From Bacillus_BD sp963708895 (lineage in GTDB: Bacteria > Bacillota > Bacilli > Bacillales > Cytobacillaceae): DNA of 64,000 nucleotides. Where the stretch lies: positions 434,001 to 498,000 of the forward strand of contig CAVPUE010000002.1 of the NCBI GenBank assembly GCA_963708895.1, read 5' to 3'. Positions 8,385 to 17,990 of this stretch are shown one piece after another (within the stretch, counting starts at the first letter, position 1; each line of letters begins with the position of its first letter). Under the pieces are notes generated by a model that searched no databases, was not told where the DNA came from, and worked only from the letters and a program-made list of their open reading frames with translations. Both the position numbers and the translations under genes were made by a program.

Positions 8385-9350
8385 TTGAGCAAAACAGTTG
8401 CTTTAATTACGACAGGTGGAACCATTGCGAGTAAAGAAATATCGAAGGGACTCCTTCATTCAGGTGCGATGTCTGGAGAAGAATTGGCATCACTATGTCA
8501 GTTACCGAATGATATACAGGTGAAAATTATTGATGTGATGCAGAAGCCAAGTATGCATATCGATTTTGATTCAATGCTTGAAATTCGTCATGCCATTATG
8601 ACCCAATTAGAAGATCCATCCATTTGTGGAATTGTTGTGACCCATGGAACAGATTCTTTGGAAGAAACAGCTTACTTTTTAGATTTAACGATAAATGACC
8701 CGAGACCAATCGTTGTTACAGGATCGCAACGATCTCCGCAAGATGTTGGGACGGATGTCTATTCTAACCTTAGAAACTCGATTTATGTAGCGGTAAATGA
8801 GATCATCGCAGGAATAGGTGTTGTGGTTGTTTTTAATGAAAGAATTTATTCAGCAAAATATGTAAAAAAGGTACACGCATCCAACTTACAAGGGTTTGAA
8901 TCTTTTGGTTATGGGTATTTGGGCATCATTGATCATGATATTGTAAGTATTTATCAAAAGCCAGTTGTAAATGAAAACTATTCAATTACAAAACCAATTC
9001 CTAGAGTTGATATTATAAAATGTTATAGTGGTGCAGATGGTATTTTCATTGATGCTTCTGTTGCTTCTGGTGCAAAAGGGATTGTCTTGGAAGGCGTGGG
9101 AAGAGGGCAAGTGTCTCCATATATGATGGATTCGATTAAGAAAGCGGTTGGCAAGGGCATTGTCATGATTGTAACAACGAGTGCAGAAGAAGGAAAAGTT
9201 TATCCAGCTTATGGTTATTATGGAAGTGCCTACGATTTACAACAAAATGGAGTCATTTTAGGTGAAGATTATGATAGTAAAAAGGCAAGAATTAAATTAG
9301 CGGTTTTGTTGTCTTCGATTCATAAAGTTGAACAGGGACATTTTATGTGA
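8385..9350 (+). CDS. ansA: Type I L-asparaginase
   Basis: Cytoplasmic-type asparaginase of 321 residues, converting L-asparagine to aspartate and ammonia. Both active-site threonine signatures are present: LITTGGTIAS at the N-terminus and VVTHGTDSLEETA (Thr-Asp pair) near residues 88-100. TTG 8385 is preferred because the AAAGGATGA ribosome site is 5-9 bases upstream and the protein then begins MSKTVALITTGG. ATG 8376 is in frame but lies inside that ribosome site. It follows ypdA by 36 bases and may share its transcript. Confidence 0.88.
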   Translation: MSKTVALITTGGTIASKEISKGLLHSGAMSGEELASLCQLPNDIQVKIIDVMQKPSMHIDFDSMLEIRHAIMTQLEDPSICGIVVTHGTDSLEETAYFLDLTINDPRPIVVTGSQRSPQDVGTDVYSNLRNSIYVAVNEIIAGIGVVVVFNERIYSAKYVKKVHASNLQGFESFGYGYLGIIDHDIVSIYQKPVVNENYSITKPIPRVDIIKCYSGADGIFIDASVASGAKGIVLEGVGRGQVSPYMMDSIKKAVGKGIVMIVTTSAEEGKVYPAYGYYGSAYDLQQNGVILGEDYDSKKARIKLAVLLSSIHKVEQGHFM

Positions 9351-9435
9351 ACATTCTAATTGTTAAAATTAGTCATTTTCTTTATTCTTATAACATGGTA
9401 GGATTAAGAAAAATAGTTTGAAATGAGGACGGCGA

Positions 9436-10113
9436 ATGCTGGGAATTCTGTCAGCCGGAATAGCCCCCGGTTTGGCCTTGCTATGTTATTTTTATCTAAA
9501 GGACCAATTTGGTGTAGAACCAATTACGCTAGTCATTAAAACGTTTTTCTTTGGATCACTACTTGTTTTTCCGATTATGTTTATTCAATATGTGTTAGAT
9601 ACGGAGAGGATTATTTCCTCGAGTATTGGAGATGCATTCATATCAACTAGTTTGTTAGAGGAATTTTTTAAATGGTTTCTAGTCTATTACACAGCATATC
9701 TTCATTGTCACTTTGATGAACCTTATGATGGCATTGTTTACGGTGCTTCCGTATCACTTGGTTTTGCTACGACGGAGAATATTTTATATTTAATTGGCAA
9801 TGGATTGGAATTTGCCATTGGTCGTGCATTACTACCTGTGTCCAGTCATGCCATGTTTGGAGTTATTATGGGTTACTATTTAGGAAAAGCAAAATTTTCT
9901 TCACAATCCAAAAGAAAGTGGCTTCTTTTATCATTTATTATCCCATTTTTATTACATGGTATTTATGATTATATTCTCTATTTAAAAACGACTTGGATTT
10001 ATGTCATGCTTCCTTTTATGATTTTTTTATGGTGGTTAGGCCTACGTAAAGTAAAAAAAGCACATGGTTTAAGTGCTCAATATTCAGAAGTAACAAAAAC
10101 CCTTCATTCGTAG
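9436..10113 (+). CDS. prsW: Intramembrane protease PrsW
   Basis: A polytopic membrane protease of 225 residues. In B. subtilis PrsW makes the site-1 cut in anti-sigma factor RsiW and so activates SigW. Visible family features are EEFFKW (about residues 75-80), the stretch DEPYDGIVYGASVSLGFA with a downstream Glu, and HAMFGVIMGYYLG. Several hydrophobic segments span the protein. ATG 9436 follows GAGGACGG. No rsiW or sigW is present in this window, so the substrate is encoded elsewhere. Confidence 0.9.
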   Translation: MLGILSAGIAPGLALLCYFYLKDQFGVEPITLVIKTFFFGSLLVFPIMFIQYVLDTERIISSSIGDAFISTSLLEEFFKWFLVYYTAYLHCHFDEPYDGIVYGASVSLGFATTENILYLIGNGLEFAIGRALLPVSSHAMFGVIMGYYLGKAKFSSQSKRKWLLLSFIIPFLLHGIYDYILYLKTTWIYVMLPFMIFLWWLGLRKVKKAHGLSAQYSEVTKTLHS

Positions 10114-10129
10114 AGTGAAGGGTTTTTGT
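10093..10129 (+). terminator. Terminator after prsW
   Basis: ACAAAAACCCTTCA and its complement form a 14-bp stem with a 9-base loop that contains the prsW stop codon. The right arm includes the T run. Confidence 0.85.
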
Positions 10130-10243
10130 GTTCCTTAAATCCCTTAATATGATTGAAGTTGAAAATTGATTGCATAATTGAACCAGTTATGACAAAAAAT
10201 ATGATTAATGTGAAAATGATTTACAACTGGGGGTCGTTTAACC

Positions 10244-11125
10244 GTGAAAAGAAAAATTTTTATCGCAACATTGATCATCATTTTCTCTATTTCCTTATGT
10301 TTCATACCAGAAAGAGATAAGGTAGATGCCTTTTCAAATCAAATCATTCAACATGGTGCAGTGGGTGATGATGTTCTCGAACTCCAATCTCGTTTACAAT
10401 ATTTAGGATTTTATACTGGGAAAATTGATGGAGTATTCGGGTGGAGGACTTATTGGGCATTACGGAATTTTCAATATGAATTTGGTATGGAAATAGATGG
10501 TTTAGCTGGACAAAAAGCGAAAGAGAAGCTTGTTAAGGCTTCGAAATACAATGAACAACATGTAAAAGAAGGGATTAATAAGGGGAAAAAATTTACCCAT
10601 TATGGAGGAACAGATTTAAATAAGCAAAAAGCACCTGAGAAACAGGCACCAGCCAAACCAAAACAAGAAGCGCAAACACCGGCCAAAAAGAAACCAGCAA
10701 AGAAAGAGCCACAACAAAATGCAACACCTGCTCCTAAAGGGCCGACTGCAACGAATGTTCCAAATGGATTTTCACAAAATGATATCCAGCTCATGGCCAA
10801 TGCTGTACATGGTGAAGCCAGGGGTGAACCTTATATTGGTCAAGTAGCAGTTGCAGCCGTGATATTAAATCGAGTGGATAGTTCATCTTTTCCAAATACT
10901 ATCTCTGGTGTCATTTTTGAACCAAGAGCCTTTACAGCAGTTGCAGATGGACAAATTTGGTTGACACCTAATGAGACCTCGAAAAAGGCTGTTTTAGATG
11001 CAATCAATGGTTGGGATCCAACTGGTGAAGCTGTTTATTATTTTAACCCTGATACCGCAACAAGTGGGTGGATTTGGACAAGACCACAAATCAAACAAAT
11101 TGGTAAACACATATTTTGTAAATAG
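10244..11125 (+). CDS. sleB: Spore cortex-lytic enzyme SleB
   Basis: A germination-specific lytic transglycosylase, 293 residues, that cuts cortex peptidoglycan containing muramic-delta-lactam. It has a signal peptide (about residues 1-30), a peptidoglycan-binding domain (about 36-97, with LQSRLQYLGFYTGKIDGVFG), a Lys/Pro/Ala-rich linker (about 120-170) and the SleB hydrolase_2 domain beginning NAVHGEARGE, which holds the catalytic Glu. GTG 10244 follows GGGGGTCG. ypeB starts 14 bases downstream; the two are co-expressed in the forespore under SigG in B. subtilis, and SleB needs YpeB for stability. I did not find a convincing SigG promoter by eye. Confidence 0.95.
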   Translation: MKRKIFIATLIIIFSISLCFIPERDKVDAFSNQIIQHGAVGDDVLELQSRLQYLGFYTGKIDGVFGWRTYWALRNFQYEFGMEIDGLAGQKAKEKLVKASKYNEQHVKEGINKGKKFTHYGGTDLNKQKAPEKQAPAKPKQEAQTPAKKKPAKKEPQQNATPAPKGPTATNVPNGFSQNDIQLMANAVHGEARGEPYIGQVAVAAVILNRVDSSSFPNTISGVIFEPRAFTAVADGQIWLTPNETSKKAVLDAINGWDPTGEAVYYFNPDTATSGWIWTRPQIKQIGKHIFCK

Positions 11126-11139
11126 AGAGGTGAGGTACA

Positions 11140-12496
11140 TTGTTTAGAGGAATTTTAATTGCAGGTTTATCATTAGCTGTTGCGGGAACAGCAATATGGG
11201 GCTATCAGGAACATCGCGAAAAAAATGCTGTTTTAATTAATGCTGAGAATAACTATCAAAGGGCTTTTCATGAATTAACGTATCAAGTAGATTTGTTACA
11301 TGATAAAATCGGGACCACACTGGCAATGAATTCTCGTCAATCTCTTTCACCCACTCTTGCAGAAGTTTGGAGAATTACTTCTGAAGCACATAATGATGTT
11401 GGACAATTGCCATTAACACTTCTACCATTTAATAAAACAGAAGAGTTTTTAGCGCAAATGGGTGATTTCAGTTATCGAACTGCGGTACGTGACTTAGATA
11501 AAGATCCATTAACAGATAAAGAGTATGCAACATTAAAAAACTTGTATGGTCAAGCAGAAGAGATCCAAAATGAGTTAAGAAAAGTTCAACATATCGCCAT
11601 GAAAAATAATTTAAGATGGATGGATGTTGAACTTGCTTTAGCATCAGGAAAAGAACAGGCAGATAATACGATTATTGATGGTTTTAAAACGGTAGAAAAA
11701 ACAGTTGAAGGCTATGATGAAACGGATTTAGGCCTAGCGTTTGTCAATTTGAAAGTGAATGATAATAGCTATGATCATTTAGACGGAAAAAACCTTTCAA
11801 AAGAGGAAGCTCTTAAATTTAGCTAGGAAATATAATATTGGAATAGGAAAAGATACGAAAGTACAAATTACAGAGAATGGAAAAGGCTCGGATTATGGTT
11901 TTTACAGTATCTCGTTTGAAGACAGAAAAACGAATCAAATCGGCAATATAGATATGACAAAAAAAGGTGGGCATGCACTTTGGTATATGCTTTCACGAGA
12001 TGTGAAAGAGCAAAAAATAAGCTTAAATGAAGCAAGCAATAAGGCTGTACAGTTTTTAAAAGAGCATAAATTTAAAGACCTTGAAGTATTTGAAAGTGCA
12101 CAATACGATAATTTAGGTGTATTTACAATCATCAAATCTTTAGATGGGGTCAGAATCTATCCTAAAGCTATAAAAGTGAAAGTAGCACTTGATAATGGTC
12201 AAATTGTTGGTTTTTCAAATGAAGATTACTTAAAATCTGTCAACTCTGAAACAAAGATAGCAAAACCAAAGATTACGGCAGATGAGGCTAGACAGAAAAT
12301 TAATCCACAAGTGAAGGTAATGGAGGAACGTCTAGCGGTTATTATCAATGATTTAAATGAAGCTGTTCTATGCCATGAATTCATGGGGACGCTTGACAAT
12401 GATACGTATCGAATTTTCATAAATGCGGATACGGGAACAGAAGAAAAAGTAGAAAAAATGAAAAATGCAGAACCTATTTATCAGGATGTCGTATAA
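11140..12496 (+). pseudogene. ypeB: Germination protein YpeB, apparent +1 frameshift
   Basis: YpeB is the partner that holds and stabilises SleB in the dormant spore. The first part (TTG 11140 to 11826) has an N-terminal membrane anchor and the helical N-terminal domain, reading into KEEALK. The rest, starting LARKYNIGIGKD and running through two PepSY-like repeats to 12496, is in another frame. Removing one T from TTT at 11818-11820 joins them into a protein of about 451 residues, the expected size. The second part is fully conserved in style, so sequence error is more likely than loss. If real, the lesion would impair SleB-dependent germination. Confidence 0.88.
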
Positions 12497-12498
12497 AA

Positions 12499-12545
12499 GC
12501 AAAACAAAAGGTAGTCTCAGGAGCTGAGACTACCTTTTGTTTTGC
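12499..12545 (+). terminator. Very strong terminator after ypeB
   Basis: A 21-bp perfect stem (left arm 12499-12519, right arm 12525-12545) closes a 5-base loop three bases after the ypeB stop. T-rich stretches lie within the right arm. Confidence 0.85.
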
Positions 12546-12631
12546 CTACGTTCCTGTTTGAAAAATGATTGCCCAGATAGTATTTCCATGTCATAATTTA
12601 TGTAAGTGATGGTGAAGTAGAGAAAAAAGGA

Positions 12632-13300
12632 ATGTGTACATATATGTTAACAATAGGAGAGGCATTAATTTTAGAACCTAGAGACAACCTAAAATCAGAA
12701 CAATATAAATGTCGATTAGTTGAAAAGAATTCTCATGAATTATTTATTGATTATCCGATAAACTTGAAAACAGGTCGTACTGTTTTTCTTATTGACGGGA
12801 CACAATTAAGGGTTTCGTTTGTTTCGGGACATTCTGCCTTTTCGTTTGAAGCAGAAGTAGTTGGAAGAGTCATACGCGGGATTCCGATGATAAAGCTTAG
12901 TTTTCCAGGAGATTCATATATTTTGAAAGTTCAAAGACGGAGGTATGTTCGAATTGAGACGGCTGTTGATGTAGCGATACATCCGCTCCAAAATGAATTT
13001 CCTCCTTTTACATCGATTACAAAGGACATTAGTGCGGGTGGTTCTTTAATTTTATTAAATCATGACGAAGGAATAAAGCAAGGTCATAATGTTCTGGCTG
13101 TATTTGTGTTGCCAATGGAAAATGGGGAGTACCATTATTTGAAGATCATGAGTACCGTAGTGAGGATGCTAAAAAATGAAGAAACTGGACAGTCTTTATT
13201 TTCATTGAATTTCTTGGATGTTTCGCCAATCGAAAGGCAAAACCTACTTCGATTTTCTTTTGATCGTCAATTGGCGGTGAGGAAAAAAGGATTGGAATGA
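12632..13300 (+). CDS. ypfA: PilZ-domain c-di-GMP receptor (YpfA/MotI/DgrA-like)
   Basis: A YcgR-type protein of 222 residues with an N-terminal YcgR_2 domain and a C-terminal PilZ domain. The c-di-GMP-binding motifs are visible: QRRRYVRIET (RxxxR) near residues 107-116 and DISAGGS (D/NxSxxG) near 137-143. In B. subtilis the homologue MotI binds c-di-GMP and slows the flagellar motor by acting on MotA. ATG 12632 lies one base after AAAAAAGG, so ATG 12644, giving MLTIGEALILEP as in homologues, may be the real start. cheR later in the window is a second motility-linked gene. Confidence 0.88.
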   Translation: MCTYMLTIGEALILEPRDNLKSEQYKCRLVEKNSHELFIDYPINLKTGRTVFLIDGTQLRVSFVSGHSAFSFEAEVVGRVIRGIPMIKLSFPGDSYILKVQRRRYVRIETAVDVAIHPLQNEFPPFTSITKDISAGGSLILLNHDEGIKQGHNVLAVFVLPMENGEYHYLKIMSTVVRMLKNEETGQSLFSLNFLDVSPIERQNLLRFSFDRQLAVRKKGLE

Positions 13301-13362
13301 AAGAATAATTGAGCTATTTTAACCCTATAATAGGAATATATGAATCATAATGGGGTATCAAA

Positions 13363-13542
13363 ATGAAATTGATTGAGCGAATATTATTGAAGATTATTGT
13401 TATCCAATTTATTTTACTATTGCTGACCCAACTCTTTTTTCATGAGTGGAATTCATTTCCAGAACTGCAGCAGCTTACACAATATGAAGGAGTTACCGAA
13501 AACAATTTAACAGAAATACTTGAAACATTTTCGAATAAATAA
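13363..13542 (+). CDS. ypfB: Small membrane protein YpfB (DUF5359-like), 59 aa
   Basis: A short reading frame of 59 residues: a basic start MKLIERILLK, one hydrophobic helix (about residues 9-25) and a polar, acidic C-terminus. Size, topology and place between ypfA and cmk match B. subtilis ypfB. The ribosome site is weak (ATGGGGTATC about 10 bases upstream). Function unknown. Confidence 0.65.
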   Translation: MKLIERILLKIIVIQFILLLLTQLFFHEWNSFPELQQLTQYEGVTENNLTEILETFSNK

Positions 13543-13580
13543 GGCGAGGGGAAACCCATGCCTTTTTATTTTTGGATAAA

Positions 13581-13763
13581 GCTCTTTTCTCAAACATTGT
13601 TGCTTTTGGTGAGATAAAAAAGAGGATTGACGCTGTTATCACGTTGACACTCCCGTTGTTTTTGAGAAAAGAGCTACAAACTAATTGTGAATGCGCAAAA
13701 TAGCTATTTCTACGTTAAAATCGGCCTTTAGATTTTAACAACAAACTATACGAAAACAGCCTT
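13581..13763 (+). repeat. Full-length copy of dispersed intergenic repeat
   Basis: The left end GCTCTTTTCTCAAA (13581-13594) recurs inverted and perfect at 13661-13674. Then come ATGCGCAAAATAGC and TTCTACGTTAAAATCGGCC, a second inverted repeat GTTAAAATC/GATTTTAAC (13714-13722 and 13731-13739), and the right end TATACGAAAACAGCC. The two outer ends are imperfect inverted repeats of each other. It fills most of the 354-base gap between ypfB and cmk and codes for nothing. Related copies: 26135-26289, 22740-22918 (inverted), 17849-17917, 46119-46158, and minimal forms. Confidence 0.85.
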
Positions 13764-13835
13764 GGATAAATAATCAGAAAAACATAAATGGGTTTGTTTT
13801 TAGAAATGATATTAAGGGCGCCCCAATCTAACTTA

Positions 13836-13844
13836 TGATAAAAT
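13836..13844 (+). promoter_or_regulatory. Candidate extended -10 promoter for cmk
   Basis: TGATAAAAT matches TGn plus a five-of-six -10 box, about 50 bases before cmk and after the repeat element. No clear -35. Confidence 0.35.
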
Positions 13845-13896
13845 AGAAAGAGTAGTGTAAACTTTAGATTTTTAATGTAACTTTTCAGGAGGAACT

Positions 13897-14568
13897 ATGA
13901 AGAAAAAGATATCCATTGCCATTGATGGACCAGCTGCAGCAGGGAAAAGCACTGTAGCGAAATTAGTGGCTGAAAAACTATTCTTTATCTATATTGATAC
14001 AGGAGCGATGTACCGAGCGTTAACACTTAAAGCATTGACTAAAGATGTAAATTTAGAAAATGCAATGGAATTATATACACTTTTAACTCAAACGCAAATA
14101 CAACTGGTTCCAGAAAAAGGAGGGCAGTTTGTTTATTTGGACGGGAATGATGTAACGGATAAAATTAGATCCCAAGAAGTGACGAATTCGGTATCAATTG
14201 TATCTAAGCACCAATCAGTGAGAGAAGAAATGGTAAGTAGACAACAGCGTCTTGCTGAAGGTGGTGGCGTTGTTATGGATGGTCGTGATATTGGGACTCA
14301 TGTGTTGCCGCAAGCAGAAGTTAAAGTATTTTTAGTAGCTTCTGTGGAGGAACGTGCAGTCAGAAGACACACTGAAAATCTTGAAAAAGGTTATTCATCC
14401 GATTTACAACAGCTCAAAGAAGAAATTGAAAAACGTGATAAACTAGACTCCGAGAGAGAAGTCGCACCCTTAAAGAAGGCTAGCGATGCTAAACTCATTG
14501 ATACAACTGCATTATCGATTGAGCAAGTTGTAAACAGAATAGTGGCATTAGCAAATGAAAGGATCTGA
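13897..14568 (+). CDS. cmk: Cytidylate kinase
   Basis: Phosphorylates CMP and dCMP with ATP in pyrimidine nucleotide salvage. The 223-residue protein begins with the P-loop IDGPAAAGKSTVAK, then YIDTGAMYRA, and has VVMDGRDIGTHVLP and the lid region with paired Arg. ATG 13897 follows CAGGAGGAACT. It heads a likely operon cmk-plsC, 5 bases apart, with ypfD after 164 bases, the arrangement in many Bacillaceae. Confidence 0.96.
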   Translation: MKKKISIAIDGPAAAGKSTVAKLVAEKLFFIYIDTGAMYRALTLKALTKDVNLENAMELYTLLTQTQIQLVPEKGGQFVYLDGNDVTDKIRSQEVTNSVSIVSKHQSVREEMVSRQQRLAEGGGVVMDGRDIGTHVLPQAEVKVFLVASVEERAVRRHTENLEKGYSSDLQQLKEEIEKRDKLDSEREVAPLKKASDAKLIDTTALSIEQVVNRIVALANERI

Positions 14569-14573
14569 CTGCT

Positions 14574-15155
14574 ATGAATTTGTATCCATTTGGTAGAGCC
14601 CTTTGTAGTGGGATTTTATCCCCGATTTACCAATTTAAGGTGATTGGTAAAGAAAACTTCCCCACAGACGGGGGTGTGTTACTGTGTTCAAACCATATCA
14701 GTAATTTAGACCCGCCTACAGTAGGGATTGCTGCACCAAGACAAGTACATTTCATGGCAAAAGAGGAATTGTTCTCAGCACCTGTATTAGGCAAAATTCT
14801 TCCGCTTATTAATGCATTTCCGGTGAAACGAGGAATGAGTGACCGTGAAGCATTAAGAAAAGGGTTAGGTGTATTAAAAGAAGGTAAGGTTTTAGGACTT
14901 TTTCCAGAAGGAACTAGAAGTGAAACAGGAGAATTAGGTAAAGGATTAGCTGGAGCAGGATTTTTTGCCTTACGCTCAAAAGCCCAAATTGTACCTTGTG
15001 CAGTGATTGGTCCGTATAAACCATTTAAAAGATTAAAGGTTGTTTTTGGTAAACCAATTGAATTCGATGATTATCGTAAAAATAAAGTGTCTGCTGAAGA
15101 AGCAACAGACATTATTATGAATGAAATAGGACAATTAATACGAACATATAAATAG
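14574..15155 (+). CDS. plsC: 1-acyl-sn-glycerol-3-phosphate acyltransferase
   Basis: A membrane-associated acyltransferase of 193 residues making phosphatidic acid from lysophosphatidic acid. The family motifs are SNHISNLDPP (catalytic His/Asp, about residues 37-46), VKRGMSDREAL, LFPEGTRSETG (about 113-123) and VPCAVIG. It starts 5 bases after cmk and is probably translated from the same message. B. subtilis lacks plsC at this locus; Geobacillus and related genera have it here. Confidence 0.92.
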   Translation: MNLYPFGRALCSGILSPIYQFKVIGKENFPTDGGVLLCSNHISNLDPPTVGIAAPRQVHFMAKEELFSAPVLGKILPLINAFPVKRGMSDREALRKGLGVLKEGKVLGLFPEGTRSETGELGKGLAGAGFFALRSKAQIVPCAVIGPYKPFKRLKVVFGKPIEFDDYRKNKVSAEEATDIIMNEIGQLIRTYK

Positions 15156-15319
15156 TTCTTCTTACTTGACAAAATGGCCTATTTATAAGAAGTTATTAAA
15201 AAGGGGTATTTTTAAAATTATAAAAATACTTTTGAACGGCTTTGTGCTTCATTGTGATGAAACAGCTAGTTTATGATATTTCGAAGTAAGTTTAGTTTGT
15301 GGATTAAGGAGGATTACAT

Positions 15320-16456
15320 ATGTCAGAGGAAATGGATCAAGTAGAAGTAAAGAATTTTGAGGTTGGAGATTTTGTAAAAGGTGTCGTATCAAAAGTGGAA
15401 GAGAAACAAGTGGTTGTTGAATTGGCTGAAAGTAAACTGGATGGAATTATTCCAATAAGTGAATTATCCAGTCTTCATATTGAAAAAGCAAGCGATGTAG
15501 TAGCCCTTGGTGATGAACTAGAACTTCAAGTTATAAAGGTTGAGGAAGAAGCACTAGTATTATCAAAGCGTAAAGTGGATGCTGAAAAAGCTTGGGATCA
15601 ACTCGTTGAAAAGTTTGAAAACCAGGTAACATTTGAGGCTGAAATTAAAGATGTTGTCAAAGGTGGACTCGTAGTAGATTTAGGAGTTCGTGGATTTGTT
15701 CCTGCATCTTTAGTAGAATCACATTTTGTTGAAGATTTTTCAGATTATAAAGGGAAAACATTAACGTTTAAGATTATTGAATTGGATAAAGAAAAAAATA
15801 GAATCATTTTATCTCATAAAGCTGTACAAGAAGAGGAAAAATTAAAACAAAAACAACAGTTGCTTTCTTCTCTTCAAGCTGGTCAGGTTTTAGAAGGAAC
15901 GGTACAAAGAATCACTGATTTTGGTGCATTTGTTGATATTGGTGGTATGGATGGGCTTGTTCATATTTCTCAATTATCACACCAACATGTGGAAAAAACA
16001 TCTGATGTAGTCGAAGAAGGACAAAAGGTTCAAGTGAAGGTATTAAGTGTTGACCAAGAGAATGAAAGAATTTCTCTGTCTATTAAAGAAACTCTACCGG
16101 GGCCATGGGCAAATATTGCTGAAAAGACACCAAAGGGTTCGATTTTAGATGGAACGGTAAAGCGAATTGTTTCATACGGTGCCTTTGTAGAAGTATTGCC
16201 TGGAGTGGAAGGACTTGTTCATATATCGCAAATTTCTCATAAACATATTGGTACACCGAATGAAGTATTAAGTGAAGGCGATCATATAAAAGTAAAAGTT
16301 TTAGATGTAAATGAAACAGAACAACGTCTTTCTTTAAGTATTAAGGAATTAGAGGAAAAAGTGGTTGAAGAAAGCCAATATGAATTACCAGAAGAAACAA
16401 AAGGTTTTTCTTTTGGTGATGTGATTGGTGAACAGTTAAAGAATTTGAAAAAATAA
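15320..16456 (+). CDS. ypfD: Ribosomal protein S1 homologue YpfD, four S1 domains
   Basis: An RNA-binding protein of 378 residues with four S1 (OB-fold) domains at about residues 14-84, 102-167, 190-258 and 275-344. The last two carry the full signature, for example ITDFGAFVDIGGMDGLVH and YGAFVEVLPGVEGLVHIS. Bacillus S1-like proteins are shorter than the six-domain E. coli S1, and their role in translation start is less clear. ATG 15320 has an ideal AAGGAGG 8 bases upstream. fni follows 11 bases later. Confidence 0.93.
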   Translation: MSEEMDQVEVKNFEVGDFVKGVVSKVEEKQVVVELAESKLDGIIPISELSSLHIEKASDVVALGDELELQVIKVEEEALVLSKRKVDAEKAWDQLVEKFENQVTFEAEIKDVVKGGLVVDLGVRGFVPASLVESHFVEDFSDYKGKTLTFKIIELDKEKNRIILSHKAVQEEEKLKQKQQLLSSLQAGQVLEGTVQRITDFGAFVDIGGMDGLVHISQLSHQHVEKTSDVVEEGQKVQVKVLSVDQENERISLSIKETLPGPWANIAEKTPKGSILDGTVKRIVSYGAFVEVLPGVEGLVHISQISHKHIGTPNEVLSEGDHIKVKVLDVNETEQRLSLSIKELEEKVVEESQYELPEETKGFSFGDVIGEQLKNLKK

Positions 16457-16467
16457 TGGTGATATAA

Positions 16468-17540
16468 TTGTCTAGATCAAAAAGAAAATGGGATCATATC
16501 CAATATGCACTTTCAACTGGTCAGGAACGTACAACTGGTTTAGATGATATTGTGTTCGTTCACCAATGCCTACCAAACATTGGGACAGAAAATATTTCTT
16601 TAGATACAAAAATTGGCGAACTTTCTTTAAGTTCGCCAATTTTTATCAATGCGATGACTGGTGGAGGTGGAGATCGAACAAAAAAGATCAATCAGGAATT
16701 AGCGATCGTTGCTAATGAATTTGGATTGGCGATGGCTGTTGGTTCACAAATGTCTGCCATTCGAAGTCCTGAAGAAGCGGAAACCTATCGTGTTGTAAGA
16801 AAAGAAAATTCAAATGGAATTATCATTGGTAATCTTGGCAGTGAAGCAAGTCTTGATGATGCAAAAAGAGCCATCGATATGGTGGAAGCTAATGCTCTGC
16901 AAATTCATTTAAATGTGATACAAGAACTTACAATGCCTGAAGGAGACCGTGATTTCTCTGGCGCTCTTAAAAGAATCGAGGATATTATTTCATGGCATCG
17001 AAGTACCTGTCATTGTGAAAGAAGTAGGGTTTGGGATGAATCAAGAGTCGGTTCAAAAGCTTTCTTCGATTGGAGTGCAGATCGTAGACATTGGAGGATT
17101 TGGTGGAACTAATTTTTCAAAAATTGAAAATAAACGACGTAAACGATTGCTTACCTTTTTTGACCAATGGGGAATCTCCGACTGCTGCATCGATTATTGA
17201 AGCCAAATACAGTGGAAGCAAGATTGATATCATCGCATCTGGAGGTATACAAAACAGCCTAGATGTTGCGAAGTCAATTGCATTAGGGGCAAATTTGGTG
17301 GGAATTTCAGGCTACTTCTTAAAAATTCTAATCAAAGAGGGATTAGATGGACTTATGAATGAAGTAAGTTTGCTGCATGAGGAATTAACGCTTATTATGA
17401 CGGCATTAGGTGTACGAACGATTGATGGTTTGCAACAAACACCACTTGTCATAAGTGGGGAAACGCATCATTGGTTAAAAGAACGAAATATTGATACAAA
17501 GAAATACAGTACGAGAAAAACCGATGAAAAAGACTCCTAA
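16468..17540 (+). pseudogene. fni: Type 2 isopentenyl-diphosphate isomerase, two apparent frameshifts
   Basis: FMN-dependent isomerase interconverting IPP and DMAPP, which would feed the prenyl chains made by hepS/hepT. Frame 1 runs to RIEDII, frame 2 has VPVIVKEVGFGM and VDIGGFGGTNFSKIENKRR, and frame 3 has PTAASIIEAKY, IASGGIQNSLDVAKSIALGA and GETHHWLKERN. Removing one T from TTT at 16988-16990 and one base at about 17177-17179 (CC to C gives WGISTAAS) restores one protein of about 356 residues. All FMN and substrate motifs are intact, so errors are more likely than decay. TTG 16468 is the start. Confidence 0.88.
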
Positions 17541-17571
17541 ATGTGAGGAGTCTTTTTCATCGGTTTTTTTG
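17515..17571 (+). terminator. Terminator overlapping the end of fni
   Basis: A stem of more than 20 bp (left arm from 17515, right arm to about 17570) has a 7-base loop and a T run. The left arm includes the last codons of fni. It lies between fni (+) and ypzI (-) and may serve both. Confidence 0.85.
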
Positions 17572-17598
17572 TGTTTGTTGCTTTATTTCATCAAACAA

Positions 17599-17742
17599 TC
17601 ATGAATATTTCCCATCATTTAGTTTTCTTGCTTCTTCTGGAGTTTGTAATTTCGTTGCTCCAGGATAGTGCAATGCTTGATCTCTATCAGATTCAACACG
17701 GCGGCTGTTCTTTAATTTTTTTTCTTGGCGATCAATTCCCAT
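17599..17742 (-). CDS. ypzI: YpzI-family small protein, 47 aa
   Basis: A 47-residue highly charged protein starting MGIDRQEKKLKNSRRVESD and ending with ALHYPGATKLQTPEEARKL and a short tail. This is the pattern I recognise as the YpzI family of Bacillus. ATG 17742 has a near-perfect ribosome site GGAGGTGAT 5 bases upstream. It converges with fni. Function unknown; no membrane segment or signal peptide. Confidence 0.85.
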   Translation of the reverse strand: MGIDRQEKKLKNSRRVESDRDQALHYPGATKLQTPEEARKLNDGKYS

Positions 17743-17848
17743 ATTATCACCTCCATTTCTTAACATGTAACAATGACAAAAGATTATTCATTTTATCTGT
17801 CATTCTAAAAATTGTTAAGGCTCTAATATGTTGCTTTTAGAAGACATA

Positions 17849-17917
17849 AAGCTAATTGTCTGTTAATAAGAATGCAAAATAGCGTGTTCTACGTTAAAAT
17901 CGGTTCACTTAAAACAG
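17849..17917 (+). repeat. Partial copy of dispersed intergenic repeat
   Basis: The central and right part of the element at 13581: AATGCAAAATAGC, TTCTACGTTAAAATCGG, then AAAACAGC. The left third is missing. The remainder of 17743-17990 shows nothing else I can identify. Confidence 0.65.
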
Positions 17918-17990
17918 CATTCGTTTAAGGCAAGCGATTAAATTACATAAAATTTAGCCATAATGGAAAAGATAGGAGGTGTCGAATCGA

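Noticed and set aside
10140..10243. SigG promoter for sleB
   Set aside because: Expected from B. subtilis biology, but no pair of elements matched well enough.
11810..11830. Programmed ribosomal frameshifting in ypeB, and likewise in the other split genes
   Set aside because: No slippery heptamer with a downstream pseudoknot was evident, the sites differ in sequence, and the families are not known for recoding.
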